The notes under the pieces were generated by a model that was given only the letters and a program-made list of their open reading frames with translations, did no database searches and was not told where the DNA came from. A DNA stretch of 64,000 bases, from the NCBI GenBank assembly GCA_013365365.1, contig JABVXU010000204.1, positions 1-64,000 on the forward strand. The letters are read 5' to 3'. Within the stretch, counting starts at the first letter, position 1. Every line of letters begins with the position of its first letter. The DNA comes from Cruorifilaria tuberocauda. Taxonomy: Eukaryota; Nematoda; Chromadorea; Rhabditida; Onchocercidae. A program made the position numbers and the translations under genes. Positions 25,791 to 38,731 of this stretch are shown here, one piece after another.

Positions 25791-28700
25791 TCAGGGCAAA
25801 AATCTACTATACAACATCATGCAAAATAAAATAATTGAGCAATAAGAAAACGGCAGAAAAAAAAGCATAATAAAGAAAAAACAAATTGGTACCAGATTAC
25901 GATAGTAAGCAAAGTAACGCAGATTGAGACATGGTTTCTGGAACGCAACAATTGATGAATGTGCTGGAACAGTGATATTAGGATATTCTGGGTCAAGTAT
26001 AAGCCGAGCAATGAAACCGGTTAGCGTGGAATCTTTGTAGCATTTCGAAAGATGTTCAACAAATCCGATCTGATTAATCGTTCTGGAAATACGATAAAGC
26101 AGTCTCGACAACCACCAGACTTCATCGGAACGAAGTGAAGAAATAATTGGTGGTGTTGCCTTCCAACAATTTGAAAAATCAAAACGATGTGTTCCTTGAG
26201 CAACCTGTAACTTGTAAAATTTTAAATATTTCATATTAGAATTCTTTTGCAATTCATACTAAAATTCATTTCCAATATTGCTATCCTATCACTGCCATTT
26301 TTCTGATCACGTAAAAAATCGCTTACCGTAAATATCAAAAAATAATTAGAATATCACTAACAGTACAAACTGAACATTTCGTTAAAAAAATTGATAACAG
26401 AATCACTTTCACCTGTTTTCTGCCAAGTGGTGTAAGATACATTAATTTTGTCGACGAATCAACGTAATAATCGGGAATCTGTTTTCGTAAAAATGGTGAA
26501 TTATATGAACCAGTGCTATTTGACAATTTACGCGCTGCATATGTCTCCACAGTTTGTGACTCACTGCAATCTGAATCTGACAGAGCTTTACTTGCATCAA
26601 TAATAAGCCTCTCCAGTGCTTCCAGAGTTTTTCTGTATTCTGATAAACGCGATTCCTCCTCTGCAAATAATATTTTATTTATATTTATGAACATTTATAT
26701 TACCAAAATCAACACTTTATTCTTACTGAAATTTCATTTTTCAGAGAAAATTTCCCCTATGAGTGTTTCTCTGCAGTATTTAAAATCAAAAAACAAAAAT
26801 CCACAGAAAAGGCTAGAGATTTTCCTGTTATATGTTCATCACTAAGATAGAACTTTCCAGTAAACAGAATATCCAATGTAGAATAATGATGAAACTTGAT
26901 AACTTAAAATATAAAACGAGAATTTCGTATATATCAATACTCATCATATATTGACAATTCATATCATTACTAATAAAACAATCACAATAAACATGTTTGA
27001 AAATTTTATAAAGAAATATAGTCAAATGATTCTTTGTTTATTTTTGCATAGAATAAACAAATGTTTAAAAGCTAAGATAAAATACCAAGGCAGAAGAATG
27101 TACGTTGAAACCAGCCTGCTTTTTCCAATCTTTCTTCATCTTTTATTACTCTCAAACATAGATTTTCCGCACCCTCTTTTAATGAATTCAGTAAAATAAG
27201 CACATTCGGCTCCAAATTATATTCCAAAGCTTCGTAAATCTGAATAAACTTCCAATACTATACAAACATTATGAATTACTAGTTAGTCGGTTTCTTTAAC
27301 CACTAAGTTAATCGAAAATCCTTTTCTTTATTCGAAAAACTCATTTGTTTCGATGCATTTTAAAAATACATTACATTATCTAATTTATTACCATAACTTA
27401 TCATTTATAACTTATTACCGGCTCTAAAGTACGATGAATTGTCTAGATTAGATTCTCTAAGAAGACTGATTAAATTGCATACGAAAACTCAAAACCTTCA
27501 AACTGCACCACTGAAAATTTTTCAAAAAATTTCACTCACATTCTTCTCATATTTAAATCAAAAAAAAAAATGCAGACCTCAAACTACAAAAATGTTACCT
27601 CCAGCATATCAGGAGAAGTCAAAATACATATGTATGAAGCTAAATTATCTATATCTTGTGTACATTCGAGTGAAAATTTCCGTCGCCAGAATGCATCTGA
27701 CAATTCAATATAAAAACGACGATTTGAACGAATGAACGGCATAATGCGTTGCAAATCATTGTTACAATAACGCCACGGTCGAATCCATGTGATCCATACA
27801 TCTCAAAATTTTTAAATTAATACGCTATCTTGCTCTTTGAAATACGGTGCTCTCATCGAGAAATTAACCCATGTCAGAAAAAAAATCTGGGACATAATTA
27901 AAGCATATAAGAATAATTAGTTAGTAAAGATTAACCGAAAAGATTGATAAAAGACGAATTTGGTGGCCAACGAGTAAATAATGACAAAAAAAAATCAAAA
28001 AGTTCATCCGCAAATGGTGCATTCCATTGCAATTGAAGTTTTGATTGCGAAAAATTGAACTCATCCGATTCAGCAAGTGCAAATACATGAATTTCTTTAA
28101 GAACAAATCTGAAATGGAAATGCTATAATCATAAATTCCTTTAAAAAAAATTTGTTAAAAATTACCAAGGATAAAAGAATTTTTTTTTAATAAATATTCT
28201 ATTTTAAAATTATTAAAAATTTAAATGAATTTTCCAATAATGAAATATCCGGTAATAATATCTAGTGATAGCTAACCTTAGAGCGATGAAACGATAATCG
28301 GTTGGCCAATTTGATAATGAACAGTATGAACGAACAAGAATGCATATGAATGTAAGGAAATATGGTGAAATAGACTGTGACATAGTTCGCAATGTTCGAA
28401 TGGAATGTGATAAGGGGCAAAGCGCATATTGTCTTAAAGCTTCCTATAATGATGATGTTGTGAATATATGTTGAAAAAAATACAATGCTGATGACCGTTA
28501 GCAGAATAAACTCTACAGAAATTACGAGAGTTTATTGGAAAGACTGGAAAGTTTCGCCTAATCAATTCCTAATAATATCAACAGTAATCAAGCTTGAAAT
28601 CTATAATTTGTATTTACTCTATTTATTTTCTATTTATCTTACATTTCAGTTATCGAAGTTAATTCAGATAAGTAAATACAAACAAGAACAAGAAAACAGT

Positions 28701-29700
28701 ACAAAGGAAACTCCCCGAAAAATTGAGATAAACTTAATTGACTTTGCCCTGCAGAACATTAACAATATTAACTTACTTAGCATAAAATAATTATAGTTTT
28801 TTTTAGACTACTTAGACTACTCAAAAATTAGGAATCTAAACAATTGAAAAACTTGTAACGCAAAAACAAAAGTTAAACTTGATGTGTATTTATACCATCA
28901 CTTTAACTTTAGAACAAACACTAAATGGTTGTGTAATTTTTGTAATAAATGAAATTATGACAAAGAAAAAGAATTTTTTTTAACAAACATACTTCTTTAA
29001 AAAGATTCAGCGGTGTACTGTATGTGCTCTTCATTGTATCTTCGGAATGAATTTTTTTCGCTGTTACAGCAACTGAATTTTCTTCATTCACTGGCATCAT
29101 AAAACAAACATAATCGGCAAGAAGTCTCATATAAACACTATCTTGTACCATTTTCAATGGAAGCATACACGAACTACGGTCCAAATGTCGGCAAAATGAA
29201 GTCATAAAGTATTCGAAAATTTCGATATCTGATTCCAACAATAACTGAAACATAAAAACATACTTTCTTTCTCATTTGCATTTTCTAATTTCAGCTCAAT
29301 TTGTAAAATAGAATTGAAATTAATGAAGCGTCTATCCTTATTGTATCAGCAAATTATTCAAAGATTTTATTCATATCTTTACTCAAACAGTAGCCACTAC
29401 CTAATATTAGCAAATATAAGATTAATTTTTACATATAAAAGATACAGAAGATAAAAATCGTACCTTGAATATAACGGAATTTGGGCCGATCAACTCGATT
29501 ATATGGTCATATTCATTTACAGAATCGTTTATTCCTGTTTGTAAGACGGATAAAAGATCGATTTGTGAATCATTGAAAATACGATCGATTACTGATTGCA
29601 AAAAATATGTATCTAAAGCGTAGCTTTGATTCTGGATTCGTGGCAGCAGCTCATTGCAGATAATTGATAAACGTGATGGGTAATTACCATATGTATCCAT
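25791..29700 (-). CDS. SMPD4: Sphingomyelin phosphodiesterase 4 (neutral sphingomyelinase 3)
   Basis: ER/nuclear-envelope and Golgi protein of the SMPD4 family, reported to hydrolyse sphingomyelin and to associate with nuclear pores. Exons on minus: 29700-29464, 29244-28993, 28443-28277, 28108-27936, 27801-27599, 27239-27086, 26660-26413, 26204-25791, joining in frame to 615 aa. This is shorter than the human protein of roughly 800-870 aa. Matching blocks are FTRWPPNSSFINLF followed by WIRPWRYC, PNVLILLNSL, QIPDYYVDSSTKLMYLTPLG, a SLRSDEVWWLSRLLYRISRT helix, and LRYFAYYRNLV. The last runs straight into a hydrophobic C-terminal segment (about residues 588-610) that should anchor the protein. 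The last exon encodes 137 residues and is the best-conserved part. An acceptor (TTTTTTAAG) ends one base before the ATG. Confidence 0.9.
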
Positions 29701-30658
29701 TCTTAAAAAATTATTAGATATACCATAAAAGAGTCATAAATTCTAAGTAAAACAAATTATATCTTATAGAGCTTAATATTCACTTCACTAATGATAACAG
29801 CCAATTATCCTGAATATTAGCTTTCATACAAAAAAAAGAAAATACTCAATTTACTATACCGTTCACTTTTAATAAAGGCAATAATTCGTTTGACAGGGCA
29901 AGAAATTATACCACAATTTGGATTACATTAAAATTGAATCATATTGTACGGAGAGTAAAAAGTGTGGAATGAGAGGATATTCCTGAAGTTTACGTAACAT
30001 TCTAAAAATGTAAATACTTTGACAATAGCGTATCTGGTGCAATCGCAGAAAAAAATGTAGAAATAGACATGTAATTTTATTATTATCACAGAAATTTTAG
30101 AGGTATTCATCAATTTTCAAAAAAACATTATAATAACGAAAACGGACCTTACCAAGACAAATTTTAAATTTGAAATAAAACGCAATTTAATAAAAACAAT
30201 ATAATAATCATGATCATTAAGAATGCAAAATTTTTGTGAATATACACTTTAGTAACATTTAGAAAACTCAATTTTTATTTAGTGAATATCGGGAATAATT
30301 TGTAGAACTTTTGCTGATAAAGAATTGAAAAATTAAAGCAAAGCAAGTCCCGGTGAATATCTGATAAATGGTAATAGGAAAAAATTCGTTAAAACCAAAA
30401 AATAAAAAAAAAATGAATATCCAAATTTTAAATATATGCACGATAAAATTCAAAATACAAATCAACTGTAAATCATGTACATTGACTTTTGTTAATAAAG
30501 CCAATTCATGGCATATTTTTCTCCATATCAATGCTATCATGAACTCTTACTTTTATGAAGTAATATAGAAAAAATTTTTTTTTCAAAAAGTTCACATATC
30601 ATCATATATCGTCAAATATAGTCAAAATATCGTTATAATATTCAAGGAAAATGCAATT
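29701..30658. other. Gap between TMEM208 and SMPD4 genes
   Basis: No gene recognised in 958 AT-rich bases. The SMPD4 leader acceptor is at 29702-29703. Reading frames at 29928-30113 and 30268-30568 are AT-rich chance frames. Confidence 0.5.
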
Positions 30659-32559
30659 TCATGCTTTCCGAAGCCTCCTCTCCCGTTTTTTCATTTTCTT
30701 TTCTTCTTCTTGCTCCAGTGGTTCTGCGAAAAACCATGGTGCAATGATCACTCTCCATGACTTGTACAGTAGATAAGCTGGAATCAGCAACAAAAGCCAC
30801 AAAATTTTAGACCAAAAGGCAGCTACAGCAACAACGAATGAGCATAAAATAACCACATCCTTACAGTACCTGTAATAATAATTGTTACTAATTTGAATTG
30901 AAAACATTGTTGAAAGTTGGAAATTTGAATTCTAAAAATTTTATTCTATTTGAAAATCTGTCGTTTCTTCCAACTATTGATAAGCAAAATGTCAAGAATA
31001 TGATCTAAAAGCAGACAAAAATATCTTATAAATTGATCATAAAATGATCAATTTGCAAATAACTACTAACTCTCCGAAAGCATCTGGCTGATTCAAATCT
31101 AAACCAGCATCCGTCACTTGTCCTTTTTCATTACGACGGTATCGTGCCATAGTACGCATAGTTAGAATAGCTGCCATTTGAAACATACAACAAAGCAAAA
31201 ATCCAATCTATAACAAAAAAATTGGCAATTTCCAATAGTTATTTTGCAAAAAAATATGAAATTTTGAATTATCAAATTTAAATTCAATTTAAATTCAGAG
31301 TTTTGCCAGCCAACAAGACTTCTTTCCCATTGTAAATCACCTAATAACATCAATGCTAAGAAGTTGGGATTATTTTGCAAAAAAAAAAAATTGAGAATAA
31401 TCAAATTTACAACCAAACGATGACAAGAAACTTATATTTTACAATAGAATCACATGTAAAGTGGGTTTAATTCATAATTGATCGGTTTTGAACGGTATAA
31501 CGCTTTTACATGATATAGAATCTTGTATAGGAAGCACTATGTTATTTATCAACCAATAGGAAAATGCACTTTAAAACGTACCCATTCCCATACTGATCGT
31601 CGAAAGAAAAATAATGAAATCAGCATGTAGAAAGCCTGCAAAATTTGATAATAGGATACGAATAGCATGGATAAAAATTACTTAATTTGTTATGGAAGTA
31701 TAATCGTTATAAGGATTGGTCACTATTTCTGCGGAATAAAAAATAAAATCTAGAACTTGAACAATCAAATCATAAAAATTTATCCATACAGTTGATTTTT
31801 AACTTTCCATGAGATACCGTCTAATTTAATCTGAACATGTCAACATCGAGGGAGCACGGTAAGATTTGAATAACATCAAATATAACGAAGTATAATTCTA
31901 TGGAACTTTTAAGATCCTCAAGAGTAAATGGATTTTGAATGATTTCTTCCAAAAAGCTCATTGATGCTTTACCACATATGCAGTGACTTTTTACAGTAAC
32001 CGATAATGAGTGATTGTGATTCCTTGATCGAATAACTCGAACTATGATCAAGTAAAAAAACGAAAAGGTAAAAAATGAAGAATTGAGAAACTGGAAATAT
32101 TTTATTTCAATTTCAATTTTTTTCCAAAGCATTCACACATCCATGTAATGTCATGAGAATGTTTCGATTAGTGGCAATTTATCACATCAGTTGAATGTAA
32201 CCGATATTAACGCTCAACATTCAATGTGCCGATAAATGATGTATTTCCTATTTAATTAATCACTAGCTACTTAAATATTTTAAAGTCCTAACTAGAAGGA
32301 ATTTTTACGACTAAAAGTTGCATTTTTAAAATCACACATTATTGTACTGTAATTTTTATGTTTTAACGAAGATCATGACAGCATATTACATATGCAAAAT
32401 AACAACCCATATAAAAGTAAAACAAAAAACAAATTAAGATATACTTACCGATGAAAATACGGCAGCAATAGAGTACTGCAATATTACTGTTTGATTCTCT
32501 TCATAAATCTGTTTTTGGCCACGTGTCGCAGCTTTGCCCGATCTCCCACTTAGACTCAT
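30659..32559 (-). CDS. TMEM208: TMEM208 / SND2-like ER targeting protein
   Basis: ER multi-pass membrane protein of the SRP-independent (SND) targeting route; the yeast counterpart is Snd2. Exons on minus: 32559-32449, 31635-31582, 31207-31071, 30869-30659, giving 170 aa against 173 in human. The N-terminus KAATRGQKQIYEENQ matches the family's GKKQIFEEN block. Hydrophobic segments lie at about residues 28-48, 56-70 and 105-140. They are followed by the conserved APWFFAEP and a lysine/arginine-rich tail, KKMKKRERRLRKA. A 4-codon upstream frame at 32573-32559 overlaps the start codon as TAATG. Two diverged copies of an intron segment lie at about 31238 and 31371. Confidence 0.93.
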
Positions 32560-33766
32560 TAATGCCCAATCATTATATTGTTTTCACCAACACGATAAAT
32601 TCTACTACAAATAAATGAATGCTTAATCTTTTCCATATCATTTAACTCACATTCATGATCGATGATGATTCAATGATCTGACTAATAATTACTGTAATCG
32701 TACCATACTTCAGGTATCAGACTAGATGAATACCTGAAATATATGGAGACAAGCTTTGCTGCATTTAGTAGGAGTTTAATTCGTTCATAAATATTGCAGT
32801 ACAAGGAAGCAGTAAAATACATTTTACCTCTTTCGTTTTAAAATACTAAAGTTCAAAAGATTTTTGAGACAATACTGTTTCAGTGAAACTTCTCTAATAG
32901 TTTAAAAATTGTCACACAAATGCAATTGCTGTCAAAAGTTAAAGAATCTCTGCGTGGTAAATGAATACTTCCACGTATTTGATAAATTTCAACTAAAATT
33001 TTAAAAAGAATTTGGAACATAGAATATCATTCTTGGAATATTGTAAGAAAGAATGTAGCAGATGGCATCATTTTTGTCATAAAAAAATACATTTACTGAT
33101 ATCAACATATAACATATTGTAACGTTAACAACTGAGGGAATACTTTTTTTTAAAAACTCAAAGAATAAAAAAGATACAAAATTGAGCACAAAGTCTCACT
33201 ATAAAAAGTGGAAGGAAAAATAACGCAACAAAAAATAACTAATCGTAGCATGAAAAAATACAATATTTCTAATAAATATAAAAAGGGACCGGGGATTTGT
33301 CGTAAACTCCTATCAAAGTTTGACGAAGAGATCGAGGTTGAAAACGCTTACTTCTATCAATATTGAGCGAGATCAAGGATAACCTTTCATAAATGAAAAA
33401 ATTTGCTAGACGTTTCTAACCTTAAATCATCTTTAAAGAGGGAAAAAGAAAAAAAACAGTGAGTTCTGATATAAAATCTAAGTAACAGATATTCAAAAGT
33501 TCAGAACTTAATTCAATTCGGATGAAAATATAAAACAACAAAAGAAAATGAACATTGTTTTTTAGTCTTCTGAATTTATTCATGTGAAGAAAACAAACAA
33601 CCTAAAGTTCAAAATGATAAAATCAATTTAAAATAAGTATCACCGATGAGCGGCATTTCATTTTTTTTTACTTCGATGTGAATTTATGAAAACAATGAAA
33701 AATATTAAACTATATTGAAAAAATGAGAAAATAGAGAGAAAGCGTTAATGGTATATCACACTGTTA
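32560..33766. other. Gap between NTF2 and TMEM208 genes
   Basis: No gene recognised. A candidate NTF2 polyadenylation signal is at 33575-33580. The minus frame at 33001-33189 resembles nothing known. Confidence 0.5.
33575..33580 (-). terminator. Candidate NTF2 polyadenylation signal
   Basis: AATAAA on the minus strand about 190 bases after the NTF2 stop codon. Confidence 0.4.
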
Positions 33767-34925
33767 TCAGTGATCATGTAACACTAGACGGAATATTTCA
33801 TTTGAGATGAAAAATGAACCAGTTGCAGGACGAAGTACGAAAAAATGATTGAATGACTGAATTGGATCATCGTCTGTCTGAAAAAAGAAACTAGTCAAAC
33901 GATCGTTTTTCTACAAGAAACGTTAAAACTATTCATTATACAATGAAGCATTGCTTATAATTACAGATATCAAACACCGACTTGTATACTCACTAATCTT
34001 ATGAAACCACTAAACCAATTCAAATTCCTTTGTCATAAACCTGATCTACACATCTTTTGTGGCATTTTTTCGTTTTGCGCCTACTCTAGCAAGATAAAAC
34101 CCGTGTAATGACTATTCTAAAATGGAAGAGTTGGACCATTTTTAAGAAAAAATTCTAGTCAAAGAAAAAGAGAAAATTTCTTTTCTCTATAAATTTATGA
34201 TTTTGTCAAATTATTTTTTAAATTAAAAAACTCAAATTGCAAATTGCTATTCCGAAAAAATATAGAAGTTTGGAAAAAAGACAACATTTTAGCATTTTTT
34301 AAATGGATAACTAGTTATATCATATTCTTGATTCATAAAATTCGTTTGTACTTTATGCCATAATTCTCCTTTAAAATTATTCTTTTAAATCAAAAATCGA
34401 TTGCAGTTCGAAAAAGAGAAGGAAAAACCTTAAGCTGTCCGATAACTGCAACAAGTATGGACCCGTCTGGAAGTGGCTGACAATCTGTTTTTGTTATTGC
34501 TCGTTGTATCATCCTAAATGGTAAAGCCTGAAAAAAACAACGCGCTATTTAGCAACTTTCGCTTCCAGGCAATTCAATTCTTCTTGTAAAAAAAGCTGAA
34601 ATGACAAAATAAAATCAACAGGATTTATATACAGAAAAGCTACAGACATGTCGCCTGTCTGATTTCTTGATAAAACACACATTTCTATAGAGAAATTGAT
34701 AACACTTTTTACTTCTTTAGCAACAAAAGTACTTACAGCAAATTTCTGCAATATAGAATCTCGTCCCTTTACTTGTACACCCTCAAACGTCATATAAGAA
34801 TTCATGGGATCGTAAAGATCGCTTAGACCTGAACTTCGTGCTGTAGGATCCTGCACGTCGAATTTCGAATAATAATGTTGAATAAAAGCATTCCCTATTT
34901 CTTCAAAGTTCGGATTAAAGTTCAT
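33767..34925 (-). CDS. NTF2: Nuclear transport factor 2 (RAN-4-like)
   Basis: Carries Ran-GDP into the nucleus by binding FG repeats of the pore. Three exons on minus, 34925-34737, 34527-34429 and 33877-33767, give 132 aa, the full family length. Nearly the whole protein is recognisable: FEEIGNAFIQHYYSKFD, LYDPMNSYMTFEGVQVKGRD, TDCQPLPDGSILVAVIGQLK, DDDPIQSFNHFFVLRP, and the C-terminal FRLVLHDH. Reading straight through the first donor gives a false 126-aa frame ending at 34545. ATTTCAG ends one base before the ATG (34927-34928 on plus), a likely spliced-leader site. It lies 577 bases downstream of the CCDC174 homologue on the same strand. Confidence 0.97.
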
Positions 34926-35502
34926 CCTGAAATATTCGGAATTTCAGCCCTAAAAAGTGACATGAAAAAGCTTTGGAATGGAGCAAACCTTTCGATATCA
35001 CTGAAACATTACTTTGGAATGTCCCAAAACTTCACTCTATCAACTATTTCATAGAAATTTTGAAACAAAAGAATAAATTACAGTTAAAAAACCTCAATTA
35101 GTGTTTCTATAGAATAAATAGGAGAGTTGTTTCTTTACGTAACTAAATTAATGTGTGCCAAAACAATCCGACCAATCTCTAAGTCATTCAATCCGTACGG
35201 GTAATTCCTTCCCATAGTTTAAAAAGCATAACTTTCTCTTCTAATAAAGCAGATACCTCAAAACTTACACTTAAAATTTGATAATTAAAAATATAAATAT
35301 ATAAGTGACAATTAATCTTTCTATAGTAAAATTCTATTCATGTACAGTATATTTGACAAACTAATTGTATTAAGTGAATACTGATATTAATTGAAATAAC
35401 ATTTGTTAGAAGATAAACGAGCTGTGCCAAATTCTTTATTAAACCAATATACAGAAAAGTCAATTTTCTGAAATGCCTAGAAAGAGAAGTGTCAATCAAT
35501 AG
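34926..35502. other. Gap between CCDC174 and NTF2 genes
   Basis: No gene recognised. It holds the CCDC174 3' flank, with a candidate AATAAA at 35435-35440, and the NTF2 leader acceptor at 34927-34928. Confidence 0.5.
35435..35440 (-). terminator. Candidate CCDC174 polyadenylation signal
   Basis: AATAAA on the minus strand about 65 bases after the stop codon. Confidence 0.5.
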
Positions 35503-37435
35503 TTATCGGAAATAGCTCGACGGTGGTGCAAATTCATCATCACGTTCATCGCGCTGCTTTCTGATCCATCTATCATAAAGCACTGAAAATCGAAAATTTG
35601 TGCAAATGGATAAATTCTTTAATATTCACCGTATTATTAATATCAAAATCAATGCGAGATAGAGAAAATATTACACTATTGACGCTTTATTCAGCTTCAG
35701 TAAAATATTCAGTGAAAAATATACCTTTTCCACGATCCCATTCGCGAACAGGAGTGAATTTCTTTGGTTCTGGCTGCTTTGCACATATTTTCACTGGCAG
35801 TTCATCAGGAAGAGGAATGTCAAGAAACTTTGCTTCATTCTGTTCTGAAATAAATTAAAGATAATAACGATAAAAATAAAATGGGAACGAATATTACCGA
35901 TACTGGTTAAAAAATAAAAATCACAAATCTTGTTTAACTTAAAATTTAATTATATTTCTGATTACCAAACACAAAATATATAGAAAGTTTTGTAATTGAA
36001 TCACCAACTAATTTCACCTTCAGAATTCCTTGGAGGCAATTCTTCAAGACCCTTCCGCTTCCGGATTCTATTTAATTGTTCCAATTTCTTCTTTTCCCGC
36101 TCTTCAAGTAAACGCTTCCTTTGTGCTCGATGAACTTCAGTTTTCTAAAGACAAAAAATAAGGATTAAAAAAGGAAGCTTAGAAATGAAAGCTGAAAATT
36201 TCAAATGCATTAGTTTATGATTTACCTTACTTAGTTCCAATAGTTCATGTATCTGTTCTTGCCTTTTAGTTTCACTGACTGGGAGCGGAACATGAGAAAC
36301 ACCATAAACGCGCTGTTCTAAATTCATTTTTCAATACTAAACAGTTATTTGAAGAAAAATTTCTCATCAAAACAATTGAAAAATAAAAAGCGCTCAATAA
36401 CATTATAAATCAGTTGTAATGCATAAATAGTCGAGTAGTTCAGCAGACATTTAACTAAAATCGAACTGATTAACTATAAACATAATTCAAATTAGTTTAA
36501 CAGCCAAATTTTATAATGAAATTCTATACAGCAACTGCTTAAAGTAAATGAAGGTTTATTAATAAGTATACCTTCATTTGGATTAAAGTGTACTGCTTCA
36601 TTTTCTTCATTTTTTACTTCCTCAGCATCATCCAGACGTCGTTTCTCCTCCTCACGCTTCTTGGCATCAAAATCTACCAAGAATTCCACTGGCTCATTAT
36701 CACCTGAACTATAAGACTAATTTGATTTAATTAGCTTCAAATTATTGCTTCTCTGTCAAGTAAATAAATACTTCCACTTAACATAATTCGAAAAAACAAA
36801 TAAACAAACCATTTAAAATTGTTTCGCCCTGACTCAAACGAGCGTATATTTCACTTTTTTCTTCCAATATCTTTTGCATTCGTTTCCTCTGTTCCTCATC
36901 TTCCGCTATTGACTTCTCTAGGTCACGAATGCGCGCTTCTCGTTGCCGCTTCTCTTCTGCAACTTTCTTCTCCTCCTCTTTGCTAATTCGTAGCACACTC
37001 TATAAGAAAATCTACTATAAAAACTGAAAACGCTGTTTATAAGACTGTTTGAAATTATGATAATCTTTCAAGTATGCAACAAATGCCTGGCAACCCAAAT
37101 AGGCAGTACTCATTGTAAAGTTATAACACATGTTTATCCGATTTCAGAACACTCAATTTTTCTATAGAAAAACTTCAAGTAAGGAATGATACTGACACTT
37201 AGCCCTGCGCTAACGAAATAAACCGAAGTACTTATGAATTTGATCTTCGGAAAATAATTTCATAAAAACTACAAACCTTCTTGCCCGAAACTTTAACCGG
37301 AGTCGTTGCAGCTTTTCGACGTTGTTCATTAATTTTCCGATATAATTCACCTTTGAGTAGAAAAAGCGATGATGCATCGGACGTCTCCAGGTGATGCTTC
37401 TCACGAGTCGAGGATGACGGACCTAGACTATCCAT
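35503..37435 (-). CDS. CCDC174: Coiled-coil domain-containing protein 174 homologue
   Basis: Nuclear coiled-coil protein; human CCDC174 is linked to RNA processing (exon-junction factors). Exons on minus: 37435-37277, 36999-36810, 36703-36572, 36317-36226, 36144-36018, 35844-35725, 35582-35503; 299 aa against 467 in human. Conserved pieces in order are SLFLLKGELYRKINEQRRKA, a charged coiled coil (KEEEKKVAEEKRQREARIRD) ending EIYARLSQGE, EFLVDFDAKKREEE, and VYGVSHVPLP, which corresponds to the GVGYFAFA block. Then come a second basic coil and the C-terminal REWDRGK, WIRKQRDERDDEFAPPSSYF. The protein is very rich in Glu, Lys and Arg. ATTTTACAG ends two bases before the ATG (37438-37439 on plus). 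The gene starts 365 bases after the eS10 stop codon, which suggests joint transcription. Confidence 0.85.
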
Positions 37436-37799
37436 CACTGTAAAATAAAAATTCCCTCTGACTACCTCACTACACACAAAAATCAAACGTTCCAAAAGAA
37501 GAGAATCTTTTTTATTCTCAGTGGATGACCATTTCCTTCAATTCATCTGGCAGTTCCATACCGATTAATTCAAACTGGTCAGTAGGCAATCAAAATTTAA
37601 ATTTAATACGGCCCACACAATTAATTGCTCAAACATCAAGTTATTATTTTAATACTAAAGTGCTAAATCTAAAATAATAACGAGCAAAACTGTTCATATT
37701 TTTAATGTGCATTACAAAATTACATCAGTTTGAGTATTTATTCATTAGTAACAATAAGAAAACAACATTTCCAATCATCATCATTTTTTGTATATAGCC
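37436..37799. other. Short gap between eS10 and CCDC174 genes
   Basis: These 364 bases hold the eS10 3' flank with AATAAA at 37737-37742 and the CCDC174 acceptor at 37438-37439. There is no coding sequence. The order, signal then acceptor on one strand, fits an operon junction. Confidence 0.55.
37737..37742 (-). terminator. Candidate eS10 polyadenylation signal
   Basis: AATAAA on the minus strand about 58 bases after the eS10 stop codon. Confidence 0.6.
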
Positions 37800-38731
37800 T
37801 TACTGTAGCATTCCTGCGCCCCGACCATATCCACCCCTATAACCTGATACAGGTGCTGCACCTGGACCTGCCTCAGTTACCTTCTCGGCTGTTCGGTATG
37901 CATCTCTATCGCTTTCTACTTTCGGTCCTGAAAATAAACTTTCTTCAAAGGAAGTGGAATTTAGTATACATCAGAAAAGAAGGGAAAAAATTTTAGGTAT
38001 TATTTCTAAAGCGACTAGTAGGATATTTAAAGAAAGTAATCTATTTCAAGCTAACATTTGTAAGTCAAATCAAAACTACCTCGTGGTATGCGTTCAAACC
38101 CAGGCCTTGGTTCTCGCTGCTTGGCCTTGACGGTAGATGGTACAATTTCAGCTGGTAAATGAAGATATTCTCGTAAATAATCAATACCCTCATTTGTTAA
38201 ATACCAATAATGGTGGCGCCAAGCAAATTGTTCTTTGACGTATTCCCGTGAAGCAAGACTCTTTAATTCAAACTTTCAGTTAAAACACCATTTCATGAAA
38301 AAATCAAATCTACAATTTTCCATCACATAAAATTAAAACTCATATATCTTGTACATGTATCCAACTCTCATACCATATTTGATAATATATGTTGTTATAT
38401 TAATTAGTAATATAGGTTGTATAATAATATATAATAATAAAAATAATGTGTAATAGTAAAAATATATTATATTGATATATTAAGATGCTCAAAAGAATAT
38501 AAGGTTTACTTCTTCATAAGATAACACAAAACAACAAAAAAACTAAGTCACAAATGAAAAGAGAATAAAACAACAAAAATGATCCACCTTACACGCTTTG
38601 ATTACCTCCAAATTGGTTACATTCGGTATATCCGGATGTGTCTTTAAATTGTAATCTTTTTTCGCTACGCATACACCTTCTTTGAACAAATATTCATAAA
38701 TAGCTTTTCGATTTTTTGTTGGCATCAACAT
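37800..38731 (-). CDS. RPS10: 40S ribosomal protein S10 (eS10)
   Basis: Small-subunit ribosomal protein located near the beak of the 40S subunit. Three exons on minus, 38731-38588, 38260-38080 and 37927-37800, give 150 aa. The N-terminal winged-helix domain is plain ([55 protein letters not shown]). A glycine-rich tail follows with SDRDAYR and [13 protein letters not shown] chose the ATG at 38731 because the family begins MLMP. An in-frame ATG ten codons upstream is left of an acceptor (GTTTTAG, 38746-38747 on plus) whose leader would be 14 bases. Confidence 0.97.

Noticed and set aside
34545..34925. 126-residue minus frame as the NTF2 protein
   Set aside because: It reads through the donor at 34736. 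The spliced exons restore the complete conserved NTF2 C-terminus.
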